64,000 nt of DNA, from assembly GCA_030490835.1 (NCBI GenBank), contig CM059975.1:5855579-5919578 (forward strand). Direction: 5' to 3'. How positions within the stretch are numbered: the stretch's first letter is position 1; each line of letters starts with the position of its first letter. Under the pieces are notes generated by a model. That model was not told where the DNA came from, did not search any database, and saw nothing but the letters and a program-made list of their open reading frames with translations. The DNA comes from Annona cherimola (Eukaryota; Streptophyta; Magnoliopsida; Magnoliales; Annonaceae). Made by a program: the position numbers and the translations under genes. This document shows positions 32,421 to 44,125 of the stretch, piece by piece.

Positions 32421-33480
32421 CTACAAGGAGTGTACCCTAATAGTAACTCATGCTAGCTTATTATAGGTTGGTCATGAGTTCGACTCTCTCATTTCTCATT
32501 CAAGTGGTGTGTATGGGTGTGAACTAGTGCAGGGTTGGTCTGAACCTGACCTTGTTTCAAAACTAAATTTGAATTTTATCGTTAAAACTTTTTCAAATTA
32601 GACTCCATTTCAACCCGGCCCGAAAAAATCTGAAAACAATATTGTGTTTGCATCAGCCGGATACCAAAACCCAACTCGGTCCGAACACGCTATAATCTCT
32701 AATTTATTAAAATAATTATATTTATTTATGCATTAAGTATTTCAACTATAATTGTGATAAAAGTTATTCCGTATAATTATAACCTAATTAAACTATAAAA
32801 TATTTATTCTAAAACTTAAATGTTACATATATTCATCAATAAAAGTTGAATATATTACATCTATATTAATTTTATTTGTAAATAATTATAAATATATCAA
32901 TTTTTTAAAATTATTGCATATATTAATTAACTAAGAAATATAGAGGCTTCACTCCTATTAAACTTTAGATAGTGATTTAAAGTAATCTCATTTATTTTTT
33001 ACCTTAATTTTTATGTATAAATTTATTACGTTCATTGTATTTAGAATTATCATTTAATTAAAAGACTAATTTTCATCAAAATCAAATATATCATAGATTA
33101 TATAAATATATTCATGTGCGAATGCAATATTATTTAAAACATTCATTATCTTTATCGGTAATTTCAATTTTTATTAGTTTGAGACTGACTCGAATTTCAA
33201 CCTCAAAACCAAGATTGAAACAAATGCCAACTTGGTCTAAACTCGAATTTTAACATTAGAGTTTGGATTCACCTAAATTCAGTAGGCTTAGGGTTTGGGT
33301 TAACTTAAATTTGGTACAATCCGACCCAAGTTGCACCCCTAGTGGTGTGTGAGTTTTTCTGTTTTCTCTCTTTGGTAGATGTATTTGTAGGTTCCTCTTA
33401 TGTTGGGTGTTATTGAAATTTTTTTCTATTATGTGAATATGAGTTGTCATATGGGTGCAATATGAGTTGTCATGATGTAT
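32421..33480 (+). mobile_element. SINE-like repeat interrupted by a hAT element
   Basis: The left part (CTACAAGGAGTGTACCC... with B-box-like AGTTCGACTC at 32,477-32,486) and the right part (GTGTGAGTTTTTCTG...ATGAGTTGTCATGATG) together match the uninterrupted copy at 17.47 kb. The 830 bp between them are a hAT element. Confidence 0.55.
32512..33341. mobile_element. Non-autonomous hAT element nested in SINE-like repeat
   Basis: An 830-bp element with ends TATGGGTGTGAACT and AGTTGCACCCCTA and a perfect 8-bp target duplication, GTGGTGTG, at 32,504-32,511 and 33,342-33,349. The interior is AT-rich with CAACCCGGCCCGAA-like and ACCCAAGTTGCACC-like subterminal motifs. No transposase is encoded. Confidence 0.85.
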
Positions 33481-33620
33481 ACAAAAATTCACAAAAAAAA
33501 CATAATAACAGTTTTATGTCTTCCATTCTTATTCCATCTCTATTCAATCAAGTCTCCAAAGGATATGAGAAACTCAAATGGGATGGAACAATTAGATGAG
33601 AATGTAATGACGTGACCAAT

Positions 33621-34056
33621 ATTTTATTTGTGTATTTAAGTTTGCTAAAATTATAAATATGCATACAAAGTTTGCATAAAATTGTAAACGTGTTTCTTTT
33701 ATTATCATACTGTTATAATTTTTTTTAAAATGATGATAATATCCTTTAAGATAAAGGATACACTTGTAATTTTTAGAAACATTGAAAACATATTTGGAAA
33801 AAACTAAAATAATAATACATGTAGAAATGTGTGAAATAATAAAATAGAAAATATATCTATAATATTTGCAAATATTGTAAGTGTATAACCTAGCTTAAAG
33901 GATATTTTCATTATTTTTCATAAAATTCTAAAAATATCTTAATAGAAGAGGTATACTTGTAATTTTATGCAAATATTATTGACATATTTAGAATTTCATC
34001 AATTTAGAAATATAAATGCAATATTAGTAAAACCTTGTAGGCATTTATGCAAAAAT
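33621..34056. repeat. AT-rich foldback repeat, family 3 relative
   Basis: Ends with loosely inverted TTTGCTAAAATTATAAATATG-like and ATATAAATGCAATATTAG-like sequence. The interior motifs (TTTGCATAAAATTGTAA, AATATTTGCAAATATTG) resemble the repeat at 8.15 kb. It is non-coding. Confidence 0.35.
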
Positions 34057-34237
34057 CTATTTAAAAAGTTCCCAACCCAATCCATGTTCATGTATTAGGC
34101 AACTGGAAATACTTTGAAATACCATACAAAGTCAGAAATGATGATGCTAATTTTAGATATAAAGTAAATGATAAAATCAATAACGGGAAACTATCACTCA
34201 TAGAGAAAAAAAAAAAATAACGTGAAAAGACACATTG

Positions 34238-34512
34238 GGGGTGTGTTTTATTAGGGGGAAATGTTAATAAAAAAATTTTAATTTAAAATTTTCAGTATTC
34301 ATAATTATTATATTTTTTAATTATTTTTAAACATTTTTCTATATAAACCGTCCTGCTTCTTAATTATTTTTATATAACTACGCATCTAATTAACCTATAT
34401 ATTTTAATTTTATTCTCTTTATACCTTGTCATTATCTTTTATCATATCGCATTATTTTTTGTCAATTTAATAATTTTTATACTAAAAATTTACCTGCGCT
34501 CAAACACAGCCC
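34238..34512. mobile_element. Tourist-like MITE upstream of the ALIS gene
   Basis: Starts GGGGGTGTGTTTTATTAGGG and ends CTCAAACACAGCCCG. The interior has TTTTCTATATAAACC and TTTATCATATCGCATTATTTTTTG-like segments shared with the intact Tourist-like copies. It ends about 50 bp from the start of GC-richer sequence that I take as the ALIS 5' leader region. Confidence 0.55.
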
Positions 34513-35026
34513 GATTATCAAGTTTGGGTACTGTTGACTATGCCTTTACGAGCAGCTAAATAACATTTCGTATCAAGGTGTGCTCTGTTCGCGCGAACGG
34601 AAGCAAACGAATGGTGTCTCTGCTGCCTGCGGAAAGTGATTCTTTCTTCTCGCGTTCAAACACAAAATACAGGGGAAGAAACACTTCTCAGCGCTATCTG
34701 TTAGAGGCCTGCACTCCAGAAAACCTTGATCTCTCTCCCTCTTTAGACAGATACACTTTGGAATTCTTTGCAAAGCTTCGAGTTTCGATCTCAACAAGGA
34801 AACGCCGTTCGGGCCATTCTTTCCATTTTACGTCTTGAAGATAGAGATTTCGGTGACGAATTGTATTGATGCTGCATCTTGTGGGAGTTTCTCTAAACAC
34901 TAGGGTTTGAATTTCTGTGGGCATTAGAGAATCAACTCGAAAGCGATCGACCTTCTGAAAACGAGATTCCTCTATTAGCATGTGCTGCAGGGGCCGTTGG
35001 TGAGAGATCTCTGGGGATTGGATCTA

Positions 35027-38000
35027 ATGGATGTGGACAGAGGGAGCACCTCCAGAGCTGGTGAAGATTCCCCATACACCTCAAGAAATTTGAGGCGTTC
35101 GAAAGGTAATGAAACCTTTCTTTTCAGTGCCTTTACATAGATTAAAAATTCTAGCATGTGTGGTATTCGTAGGCTGTGTTTGTACTGGCCAGGAAATGGG
35201 AAGGGACAGAAGGAACACGTGCTGAGACTATGGGCATTAGCTTTAGATTTGTGATTCTATTGGTCTTGCAGCGAAAGTAGTTGGTTATTGTCCATTGTCT
35301 TCCTATTCTACCATGTGTGGAAGAGGGAATTAATACATTGCAACTTTCCTTTTCTCTGATCTTTGATCAAACTTTGCTAGTTATCTTTATCTAAGCTGGG
35401 AAGACCTTTGGACAATTTGGAGAAAGGGAGTAAGGGACATGTGAAGGCTCTCACTATGGATGATCAGTGCTATTGGTTTACTGGTGTCATGTTTATTGGG
35501 TTCATTGATTTCAAGTTGGACTCTGGCCTCTGCTTTCCCACATTTGAATCAGCTGGCCATGTGTCACATCCATGTGTTCATCTCCATGGACAAATTGTAA
35601 AACGTGCCACCCACTTGTGGATTGACAAAACAATAGTACTTGTGTTTGGATGTCTTTTTGCCCAATTTAATGTGAATAACCTCTTGCTATGGAGCTGCAC
35701 TAGATTAAATCAGTCTGTGAAAGATGCATACATTCAGTGGTGTATTATGATTATTCCTGTACATTGACGTACTAAAGCAAGACCTAGCCTTCTAGCTTAA
35801 TTGCTTATGTGCATGCACAACACAAAATTTGAAACATGCTATATATGTGTCCTACTTACTGTTTATGTTGGAATTTTTATTTGTCTGTGTCCCTTGTATT
35901 TTTCCCAAATCTGACATTGACTTCAAGACAAATTCATTTGTTGATGCACTTTAATTATACAAAAAAAAAAGATCGAGAAGACCGATGCTCGTTAAATTGC
36001 GGAATTCATTAATTTGTGCACTTTTACACATCCAAAAGTAAAGAAAGCTGCTGCACCTAAAATTGCTGGAAGTGTTTAGTTTGCAAAATATGCAAATATG
36101 ATTGAAGGGAACACAAGTGGGTGAGATGTGTGGTCTGAAGGTCATATTTTAATTTGTTGCAATTTGTTTGGCCCATGAGTGCATAACTGCAAACCTGTAG
36201 TATTCAATGAATAGTTCGATTGATGGCGTTTTTATTTGCTTCCTTTCATTATTTGAATAAAGTTCATTGCTGATTTTTTTATTTATTGCTTAATGAATCT
36301 TAATAACATTGTGTTGCAGCTTTTTACAAGTTCACCCAGCAGAATCTGCCTGCATGTAAACCAGTTTTGACACCAGGATGGGTAAGCTAATGAGCTTGAA
36401 TTGTCTTCTTCTGGTTAACCTATCTTCATTCATCGCTCAATTAATGGTGTGCTGATAGTTGCTTTTTTACAGGTGATCAGTATGTTCTTACTGATAGGCA
36501 TGTTTTTCATCCCCACAGGCTTTGTTGCCCTTCGTGCCTCACAGAGTGTAAATATCCAACTCGGTTTTTTCTAACTGGATTATGCAACTTACATCAGAAC
36601 TTTCTTTCTTCCTTCTCTCTGGCATCTAGCCTTCATTAGTGGTTTTCATAATGTATTATTATACATTTCTTATTTGACCATCTGTATAGGTTGTGGAAAT
36701 TGTGGAACGGTATGATGATGAGTGTGTGCCCCGAGCATTTAAAAGTGACAAAGTGGCTTATATCAAAGACAGCTTGACTTCGAAGAATTGTACTAGAATC
36801 TTACAGGTGACTCTGTCCTTCTAGATGGATTTTTCCCTTAGTGGGAAGTCAATTTTGCTAGGATAAATCTCCCTCCTCGATTATCATGTGAACTGAAATC
36901 ACTTCTTGTTTCAGGTGCAGAGACATATGAAAGCTCCAATTTATGTCTATTACCAACTTGATAATTTCTACCAGAATCATCGTCGGTAAGGGAACTTTTC
37001 TCATATTCTATTGCTATTGATCCCAAATCAACGTATCTTTTCTGAGCAGCCTAATTTTTCATGATCATCGTTGCTGATGCTGCTGGTTCCTTTTCCCAGC
37101 CATCACGGTGTTATCTGTTATGTGGTTGTGCATTGGCTAATCACCTTTTTCTCTTATTTCCAACTTTTGTAATATAATGTTTAGCCATGTCATTGCAGAT
37201 CGGTAAATTTAATGCTCAAGGCCAACCAAAGATATTAGTTAAAATTATGTTCTGGTTACCCATGCAAACACTCAGCTGACATTCTCGATAATTAGAAATT
37301 TAAGATTTGACATGTTTCACAGGTATGTTAAAAGTAGGAGTGACCGGCAACTTCTATATGGATTGAAATACAATGGCACTAGCTCCTGCAAACCCGAAGA
37401 ATACAGCAATGATCTACCTATTGTCCCCTGTGGATTGATTGCTTGGAGCTTGTTCAATGATACATATACTTTTTCTCGTGAAAGAGCAGAACTGGAGATC
37501 AATAGGAAGAACATTGCTTGGAAGAGTGACCGGGAACACAAATATGGGAAGGAGGTGTATCCTTTCAATTTTCAGAATGATACCTTGATCGGAGGAAGAA
37601 AACTTGACCCAAATGTTCCTGTGAGTATCATCTCTTTAGTACCACATGCGAGATAGTTTTCTTACCAGTTTGGAACTTCTGTAATGGAAGTTTCTGTTTG
37701 TAGGCTGGTCTTTCATTATAAATTACTCCAGCTTAGCAGCTCTAGCCTTCCTCAAGAAGCCACAAAAAATATTAAATAATTAATGAAGTAACTACAGCAT
37801 TTGTTTGGTGATTAAGCAGAGGCATAGGAGAGGATAAGATGGACAGTGGAAATATATCAAATTATTAATAGTGTTTTTAGACATAAATATACAAAATAAA
37901 GAGAATATATTTAATGATGAGAAAAAGGATAAGACCTCTTATAAGAAAGAGAAGTAGATCAATGAAACATTGCTCATTTAAATGAAGAAAAAATATAGAA

Positions 38001-39355
38001 GTCTTGTCAGAGTATGTGATGTAGATAAATCATAGATGTCACATGACTTGCATCACAAAAAAAGTAAGGAGCAAAGGAGCAGAATATCTTATTCTTTCCT
38101 TATGCAACCGACCGAACATGCTAGTACCAGTGGTCAATACAATGATGCAAGAGCCAAGGGTCTGGGGTGGAGTGTTAGCATAAAATTTATCAAGCCAAAA
38201 AAAGAAAGAAGAAGGATAAAAAAAGCTATATGCTCTGCTAAACTCTTGGTCAGTTTGAATTTACTTTCACAGCTTTTGAGTGCTCAATTAAGTTTTCCTT
38301 CATAACTATTTTGACCTGTGGCCATCTTGTTATAAGCGCATGTTGTATGGTTTTGATCTGAAATAGTTATCTTGGGTCTCATTGGGTTATAGGTATTTGG
38401 GTGGAAGCTCTTTTGTTTTCTGACATGCTTCTTTTGGTTTTGTTTAATGAATAGCTTAGTGAGCAGGAGGACCTTATTGTTTGGATGCGTACTTCTGCTC
38501 TTCCCAGCTTCCGGAAGTTGTATGGAAGAATTGAAGTGGATCTAGAACCTGAAGAATTCATAGCAGTAAAAATTACTAACAACTACAATACATACAGCTT
38601 TGGAGGAAAGAAAAAAATTGTTCTTTCTACTTCAGGATGGTTGGGTGGGAAGAATGACTTCCTTGGCATTGCATATATTGCTGTTGGGTCCATCAGTGTT
38701 GTCATAGCCATTGTTTTCGTGCTGCTTCACATGAAAATACCAAGGTAAAATCTCATGTTTATTTGGAGTTTATTTATTAATAAAACTGTTTATTTGGTTT
38801 GTTCCCACAAGTGATGTCTGCACACCTTCAATTTTCAACTCAAGTTCCTTGGTTTATCTTTTACATTTCCTCTGGATGAGCCAATCCTAGGATTTGGTTG
38901 AGGAACTCTGGGTAGTGAATTTTGATGTTAGGCTTTGCTAGAAAAGTGTTAGTCATTGGATCAAACTTGGCAAATACCTTAAACTTTGGAAGCAATAGAA
39001 ACCACGACGTCAGTTTTCTAAGAATACGTCAATATAACATCTCCAAGAAACTGGGAAACAATGGTACATCAACGGGCATAAGCAAAATTCACATTGACAT
39101 GGTCCCAAAACATTTGGGAACTAAAGAATCCTCTGAATCTTTGTTAGTTTATTATTTGTGAGGTTTATGTACGAACGATATTGTATTTCTGCATTTTAGT
39201 GTAGATGGTTGGCTCTTGGACTTGTCATGAACTTTAGCAGGCTTAAGCTGGGTACAATGACTTTGAAGCTGTCACTTCTCTCTGCTTTCAGGCCTTATGG
39301 GGATACTGTTTACTTATCTTGGAACCGGAAAGGCAATAAAGATTTTGGGTCTTAG
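35027..39355 (+). CDS. ALIS: ALA-interacting subunit (ALIS), Cdc50/LEM3 family
   Basis: Exons: 35,027-35,105; 36,320-36,381; 36,473-36,547; 36,690-36,806; 36,915-36,985; 37,323-37,620; 38,455-38,744; 39,292-39,355 (TAG). All junctions are GT-AG and in phase, giving about 351 residues, the normal family length. Order of features: short N-terminal cytosolic tail, AFYKFTQQNLPACKPVLTPG, first membrane span (MFLLIGMFFIPTGFVAL), a large lumenal domain with glycosylation-type N-C-T and N-D-T sites, cysteines and IVPCGLIAWSLFNDTY, then a second membrane span (YIAVGSISVVIAIVFVLL) and a short tail. ALIS proteins are beta subunits that P4-ATPase lipid flippases need to leave the endoplasmic reticulum and work. 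The ORF is uninterrupted. Confidence 0.95.
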
Positions 39356-40480
39356 GAGACAGCAAAAGCCTATTACCTACAGTGGATTTAATTCTGAGAG
39401 ACCGAATATTGAGAGATGACATCCATCCCTGAGCATTTTGAAATTGAGATTTTCATTTTCACAGATATCGATCAAGTGTGCTCAACCCTGGGCATTTTGA
39501 AGTTGGGTTTTCCATCTTATTGGGGGCTTCCTGTTTCAAGTTTTCAGATTCTCACTCCTGTGATTTGCTGCTTCTCAATCATCAATGAATCAAAGGACCA
39601 GCTGGGCTCATTGTGTTTGACTCGGAAAATGCTGTATTTTTATACGTTTGTTTCTTTTTATTTTCACACTTTCGAAAAATTTGTATATTTCTAAATGTCC
39701 GCCTGAGAGGTTTTACACCATTATAGTAGAGGCATACAGTTGCATGATTTATGAGGCTTGGTCTACTAGCATAGCATGGGGTGTGATATGATCGGATTAA
39801 CTCTGTAGTTTGATTTTGTAGCTATAATGTACATGTGTGTATGCATATCTGTATCTATGTTGTCTTATATCTCGTTCAATTGCTCCGGTTGTTATCTTAA
39901 ACTGCCTTTTCTGGCTTTTACTCAATATCGTTGGCATATTCTTATTTTTGTTGTTCTTATATTAGTAGGGGCAATTTTGTATATTGTTGCACCAGTGTTG
40001 GCTAATAAAATAAGCATAAAGAAGGTAACGCAGGTACCTGTGAATGTTTATGTATCGGGTACACTTAAAAGTGAAATGTAAGTTGAAATTAGTACGACCG
40101 GTTTACTATGAACAAATTGTAAATATGTATGTTACAAAAAACTTAAAAATATCAACCAATTTGCTAACTCGAAGCTATGCTAAAAAATCTCTAGGTTGAG
40201 TATAGGTTTTAAAGATAGGGTTAAGGCTAGTATTAAGTTGGATCTTTTACCAGTAAACCAAGCATTAGCTTGCAATGATCAATGGCACGTCTATAGCTAC
40301 ATAAACCCAAGAAAATGAAGCATCGCACCTCACTTATGGAGTCCTTTCCTCAAGGAGGGGAAGGAATAGATTAGTAAGGAAACGAATGCTGGTCGGAGGC
40401 CTATTTTTAGAGGACGAGATGACCAACTAAAGTCTTCCCATCAGGACGATGAGTGAGCTGATTATCGGTGGTTGGGTGAA
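39356..40480. other. ALIS 3' flank without further gene
   Basis: The first few hundred bases are probably the ALIS 3' untranslated region. A plus-strand 84-codon open frame at 39,827-40,081 contains a hydrophobic stretch but has no supporting splice, promoter or family evidence. I saw nothing else. Confidence 0.4.
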
Positions 40481-40638
40481 GAGTCGTGGCTAGGTCTGCA
40501 AGAAAATTGGTTCTCCTTGGTCATTAAGGGCTTGCTTAGAATTCAGGGAATTATCTAACACCGGACGCTCTGCCGCGCGCGTAATGCTTTTCAGATCTGT
40601 TTCCCGCAAGCACCAGGTGACACGGCGTTCAGACACCG

Positions 40639-40681
40639 GCGCTAGCGCTAGCGCCAGCGCCAACGCCAACGCCAACGCCAG
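40639..40681. repeat. GC-rich hexamer microsatellite
   Basis: Imperfect hexamer repeats grade from GCGCTA to GCGCCA to AACGCC. On the minus strand they lie in a 69-codon open frame and encode about eight Leu-Ala pairs. This frame is probably a by-product of the repeat. Confidence 0.8.
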
Positions 40682-40883
40682 GCTCATAACATGAGACATG
40701 AAGCAAGATGAAATTGAATCGAGTAGATTAAAAAGTCAAACCACTAACGATGTTGTTAACCAACCAACAAGTACAGCTTTACAACATTCATTTTACAAAG
40801 TAAATCCACTCCATCACTTTGCTGTTCCTCCTTTTCATCTTTCGCTTCTTCTCAATCTCAAATGAAGAAGCTTAACGTGGCCG

Positions 40884-41072
40884 TCACCTTAGCCATGGCT
40901 GCAACAGCTCAAGGAATCTCAGTGAGCAGCGATAGGCGATGTTCGAGGAGCTGGAAATCTCTTCCTTGATTGTCTCAAGCCTCGGTTTGTTTGAAGGCTT
41001 CAGTGGGGAAATGAGGAGGGCAGGGGCCACCTCAATCCATGCCTGCTGGATATTTCTATCTTCTTCTGCCAT
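40884..41072 (-). CDS. Array member A: small protein with LETIKEE motif
   Basis: An intronless 62-aa protein. The core W-I-E-V-A-P-A-L-L-I-S-P spans residues 12-23, followed by LKPSN and R-LETIKEE at 31-38. A 24-residue tail (ISSSSNIAYRC...) is not shared with other members. There is no signal peptide or membrane span, so it is probably intracellular. A TATA box (TCTATAAAAA, 41,171-41,180) lies 99 bp upstream of the ATG, and two G-boxes lie further upstream. It is closest in sequence to member B (ALLISPLKP and RLETIKEE shared). I do not recognise a named family. LETIKE fits the LxxIxE PP2A-B56 docking pattern, which is inference only. Confidence 0.7.
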   Translation of the reverse strand: MAEEDRNIQQAWIEVAPALLISPLKPSNKPRLETIKEEISSSSNIAYRCSLRFLELLQPWLR

Positions 41073-41124
41073 TTATCTCCTCCTCAGGGTCCGATACTAC
41101 TCTTCCCGGGGCTTTGATACGTAT

Positions 41125-41158
41125 GAGATGGGAGATGGGAGATGGGAGATGGGAGATG
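41125..41158. repeat. Heptamer minisatellite in leader of array member A
   Basis: Four to five copies of GAGATGG lie between the TATA box and the ATG of member A. Confidence 0.85.
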
Positions 41159-41358
41159 ATTGGGGTGCTGTTTTTATAGAGGAGGCTTGCGATGGAGAGA
41201 AGGAAAAAGAAAGGGCTGCGAATGTTCTGTTGAGCTGCTACTTGCGTGGGTGGCCTGGTCATTCATATAAACAGAGACAGGTTACTTGGGCATCGAGCGT
41301 CCCTGTGAACTTGCTGGCCAAGTTCGACCTGCTTTTTGGTCATCGTCAAAATGGGCCC

Positions 41359-41408
41359 CACGTGTCACCAGATGAGAGGCTCATGGTGAAATTCACAGCC
41401 ACCACGTG
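41359..41408 (-). promoter_or_regulatory. Two G-box/ABRE-type motifs upstream of array member A
   Basis: CACGTG palindromes lie at 41,359-41,364 (context CCCACGTGTC, an ABRE-like form) and 41,403-41,408 (CCACGTGA), 44 bp apart and about 290-340 bp upstream of the member A start. Such motifs bind bZIP and bHLH factors and often mediate ABA or light responses. A function here is inferred from position. Confidence 0.45.
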
Positions 41409-41409
41409 A

Positions 41410-43780
41410 AAATCGCTAGGTAAAACCCAGAAGTTGTCCGTTTCCTTCCACTTTTGTGCGGTTGCACCTAAGACCGGGTAGTGCAAATTTCCAACGCATC
41501 CACCTCCCGTAGCGCAGGATATTTTCCTGGAATTCATGAAAGCGTCGGGATTCGGTGAACAAGCGTGAGCGAATCAAATGGAGACAAAAGACGCCAGCAC
41601 CGCTCCTCTGCTTGCAACTTTCCTGATGGCTTCCGAGAAGCGACAAGCGAGTCCTGACGCAACAACTCCGAAAATGGGGCGTGTATGATAAGCACCGCGT
41701 CTTGGCCTCATTTGCTGACGCAACGACGTTGGATTCTGCGGACGAGAGAGCGCCTGTTTCGCGCCTGTCGGTCGATGTCGCTATTCCGGGGGATCGCTCT
41801 GCCCGCTGCATTCGCCGCGACTGCACGAGAGGATGTTTGATAGCTCCCGGCCATCCCCTCCTAATCCGATCCGTTCATCGATGCTATCGTCTGCCAGAAT
41901 ATGATTTTGTCACATGTTGAAGTCGGTCCAATCCAGTAAACACACGTAACTAATTTTTTTTAAAAATTTATGCAAAAACATTTAATTATGATATGATGTT
42001 GATGATCCCACCATTAAAATTCATTTTGGACCTTAATAACAGACATTTGGCCACGGAAAAACTAACATATTAATTTTTTTTTTTTTTGAAAAAAAGCTAA
42101 ACATTGTAAAAATTATTATTCAATTGATAACTAAGCTGAACAGAACAAAATTTTTAAGATTGGAGCTTAACATTTTTCAAAATTTTATAGATGGTTTTGA
42201 GCTCCGGTAGCCCGGGAGTTAAAAGATAGACATGTGGACAAATAATATTTTGCAGTTTATGATATTGTAAAAAAGTCCGACCAAATAAAAAGGGAGAAAT
42301 TTGAGTATTTAATAGTATAGTTATTATCATATGAGCTGTCTCAACATGATATTTTCGCACTTACCTACTTATGAACAATGTTTTTATGTTTAATAAATAC
42401 CATAATTATTTTAGTTGCAAGATGTTTGCCTTTGCTATTTTCATCTAGTTCTTGTGAATTTATTATAATAAGTAGAGTTAGTTTCAGATAACAGTGCCCA
42501 TACAGGGTGTACCTTGTGGCAAGGTCCAATTTTGTGATGAAGTAAGAAATGAACCATTCATATTTTTTTAATTGTTGCTTTTATTAGAGGACAAAAATCA
42601 TCTTGATTAGAGATGTGTGGATTCATATTTTTTTAATTGTTGCTTTTATTAGAGGACAAAAATCATCTTGATTAGAGATGTGTGGGTCATAGTCTAAAAA
42701 TATTTGTGAATTATGAAAAAATGCTGAAATATATTCACATATGCGTTATATTATAATATAATAATATTTCATAGAATCATTTATGCACAGATGAAAAATA
42801 TTTATGACAGTTTAAATATTAAAAATATATCTTTAAAGTTGATATATAAACTAAAAAAATTTAATTACATTTATTTTATACATGTTTAGGTGAACCTTAT
42901 CTATATTTTTAATTTAGGTGAAACTTAACCCATACCTTAAAAAATCTGAGTGCAGAAAATTTCACGTCATCGTCAAGTGCCAAAAAATGGATGCAGTTGC
43001 ACTAAAAATTTATGGAGCCTAAAGTTAATGTTTGAAATATCTTCATGGTTTTATAGCCAATGCATGATTAAATCTGCTGTGATTGTTAAGTGATTAGAAT
43101 GAAAACCGAGAATTGAAATAATCCATAGATTTGCATTTTCCCAAATTAAACGTTTTGGGCGATTTAACAAAACTTGTGATGCAACGAATGAAAAAGTACG
43201 TAGGATGAATTTGGGCTTACACATTTAACTTTGAAGTTTGAGATATGGGCCTTTTCCAAAAAATTTAAATTTTCTAGGTTTGGAAGGTCACTGTTTAAAT
43301 TATACAAATTTGAAAATTAACGCGGATATCAAACCTTGCTGAAGTGGGGGAGAAAAAAAAAAAACTAATTCTTGAGGTTTAAACTTCAATATTAAAAATT
43401 TAACAGGCATAGTTAAACCTAATTAATTACGTCCAACATCATGGAACGTGTTATTTGCCCATATTAGTGTTCAAGACATTCAGTTGCCATGCGACTTAGG
43501 CCCAGTAGTTAGCACTAATGTATTATTGCTAATATATTTTGGGCGAGTACGAATTTCAAAAGCCTCCAACACTCGAATGGCCAAATGTGAAAAGTATATC
43601 CAAGAGCAAAATTAAATTAAAATACGCCAACGAAGTACATTGGACGACGTGATTTTATGAATGAGTAGCCCAGTCGCTACACGACATTCCGATTGCACAA
43701 AAGAAATGATCAGAAGCCAGGCTCACTGATCGTCGACTGTGATCTTTAATTAGTCACAGCAGTAGCAGAAGTCAAGAAAA
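41410..43780. other. Spacer between array members A and B
   Basis: Holds a perfect tandem duplication at 42,556-42,685 (listed separately) and AT-rich sequence. The 41.4-41.9 kb stretch is GC-richer with open frames on both strands but no recognisable domain. I saw no member of the small-protein family here. Confidence 0.5.
42556..42685. repeat. Perfect tandem duplication, two 65-bp units
   Basis: Two identical 65-bp units starting ATTCATATTTTTTTAATTG lie head to tail. The absence of differences implies a recent duplication (or an assembly artefact). Confidence 0.95.
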
Positions 43781-43783
43781 GAT

Positions 43784-43960
43784 CTAAGCTAGTGGGGCTC
43801 GTGATTCATCTTCGACGGCCGCCTCTTCTTTAATCGTCTCCAGCCTCGGTCTGTTGGATGTTGGTTTGAGTGGGGAAATAAGAAGAGCAGGTGCCGTCTC
43901 AATCCATGGCTTCTGCTGCTGCACATGCCTAGCTCTGCCTCTGCAGCTGCTTCTTGCCAT
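43784..43960 (-). CDS. Array member B: small protein with LETIKEE motif
   Basis: A 58-aa intronless protein, MARSSCRGRARHV then QQQKPWIETAPALLISPLKP, SNRPR and LETIKEE at about 40-46, with a short acidic tail. The N-terminus is strongly basic. The core E-V-A-P reads E-T-A-P. A TATA-like run (TTTTATATATATATA) at 44,110-44,125 lies 150 bp upstream of the ATG. It pairs with member A in core sequence and lies 2.7 kb from it in the same orientation. The frame is open from ATG to TAG. Function unknown; an LxxIxE-type motif is present. Confidence 0.68.
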   Translation of the reverse strand: MARSSCRGRARHVQQQKPWIETAPALLISPLKPTSNRPRLETIKEEAAVEDESRAPLA

Positions 43961-44125
43961 TTCTCCAAAACAAGATGCTGCTGCAATCTCTACTCTGCTT
44001 TGCTTGCTTTGGACGATTGGGCGTTTTGGGTATGTGTTAGGCTAGCTACTTGTGGTAATGGAGGAGGGGGATCGACCTGACCTGTTGGAGTTTGGCGAGG
44101 ACGGACGGTGATATATATATATAAA

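Noticed and set aside
39827..40081. 84-codon frame with a hydrophobic segment downstream of ALIS
   Set aside because: It lies in probable 3' flank, has no family match that I recognise and its hydrophobicity follows from T-rich sequence.
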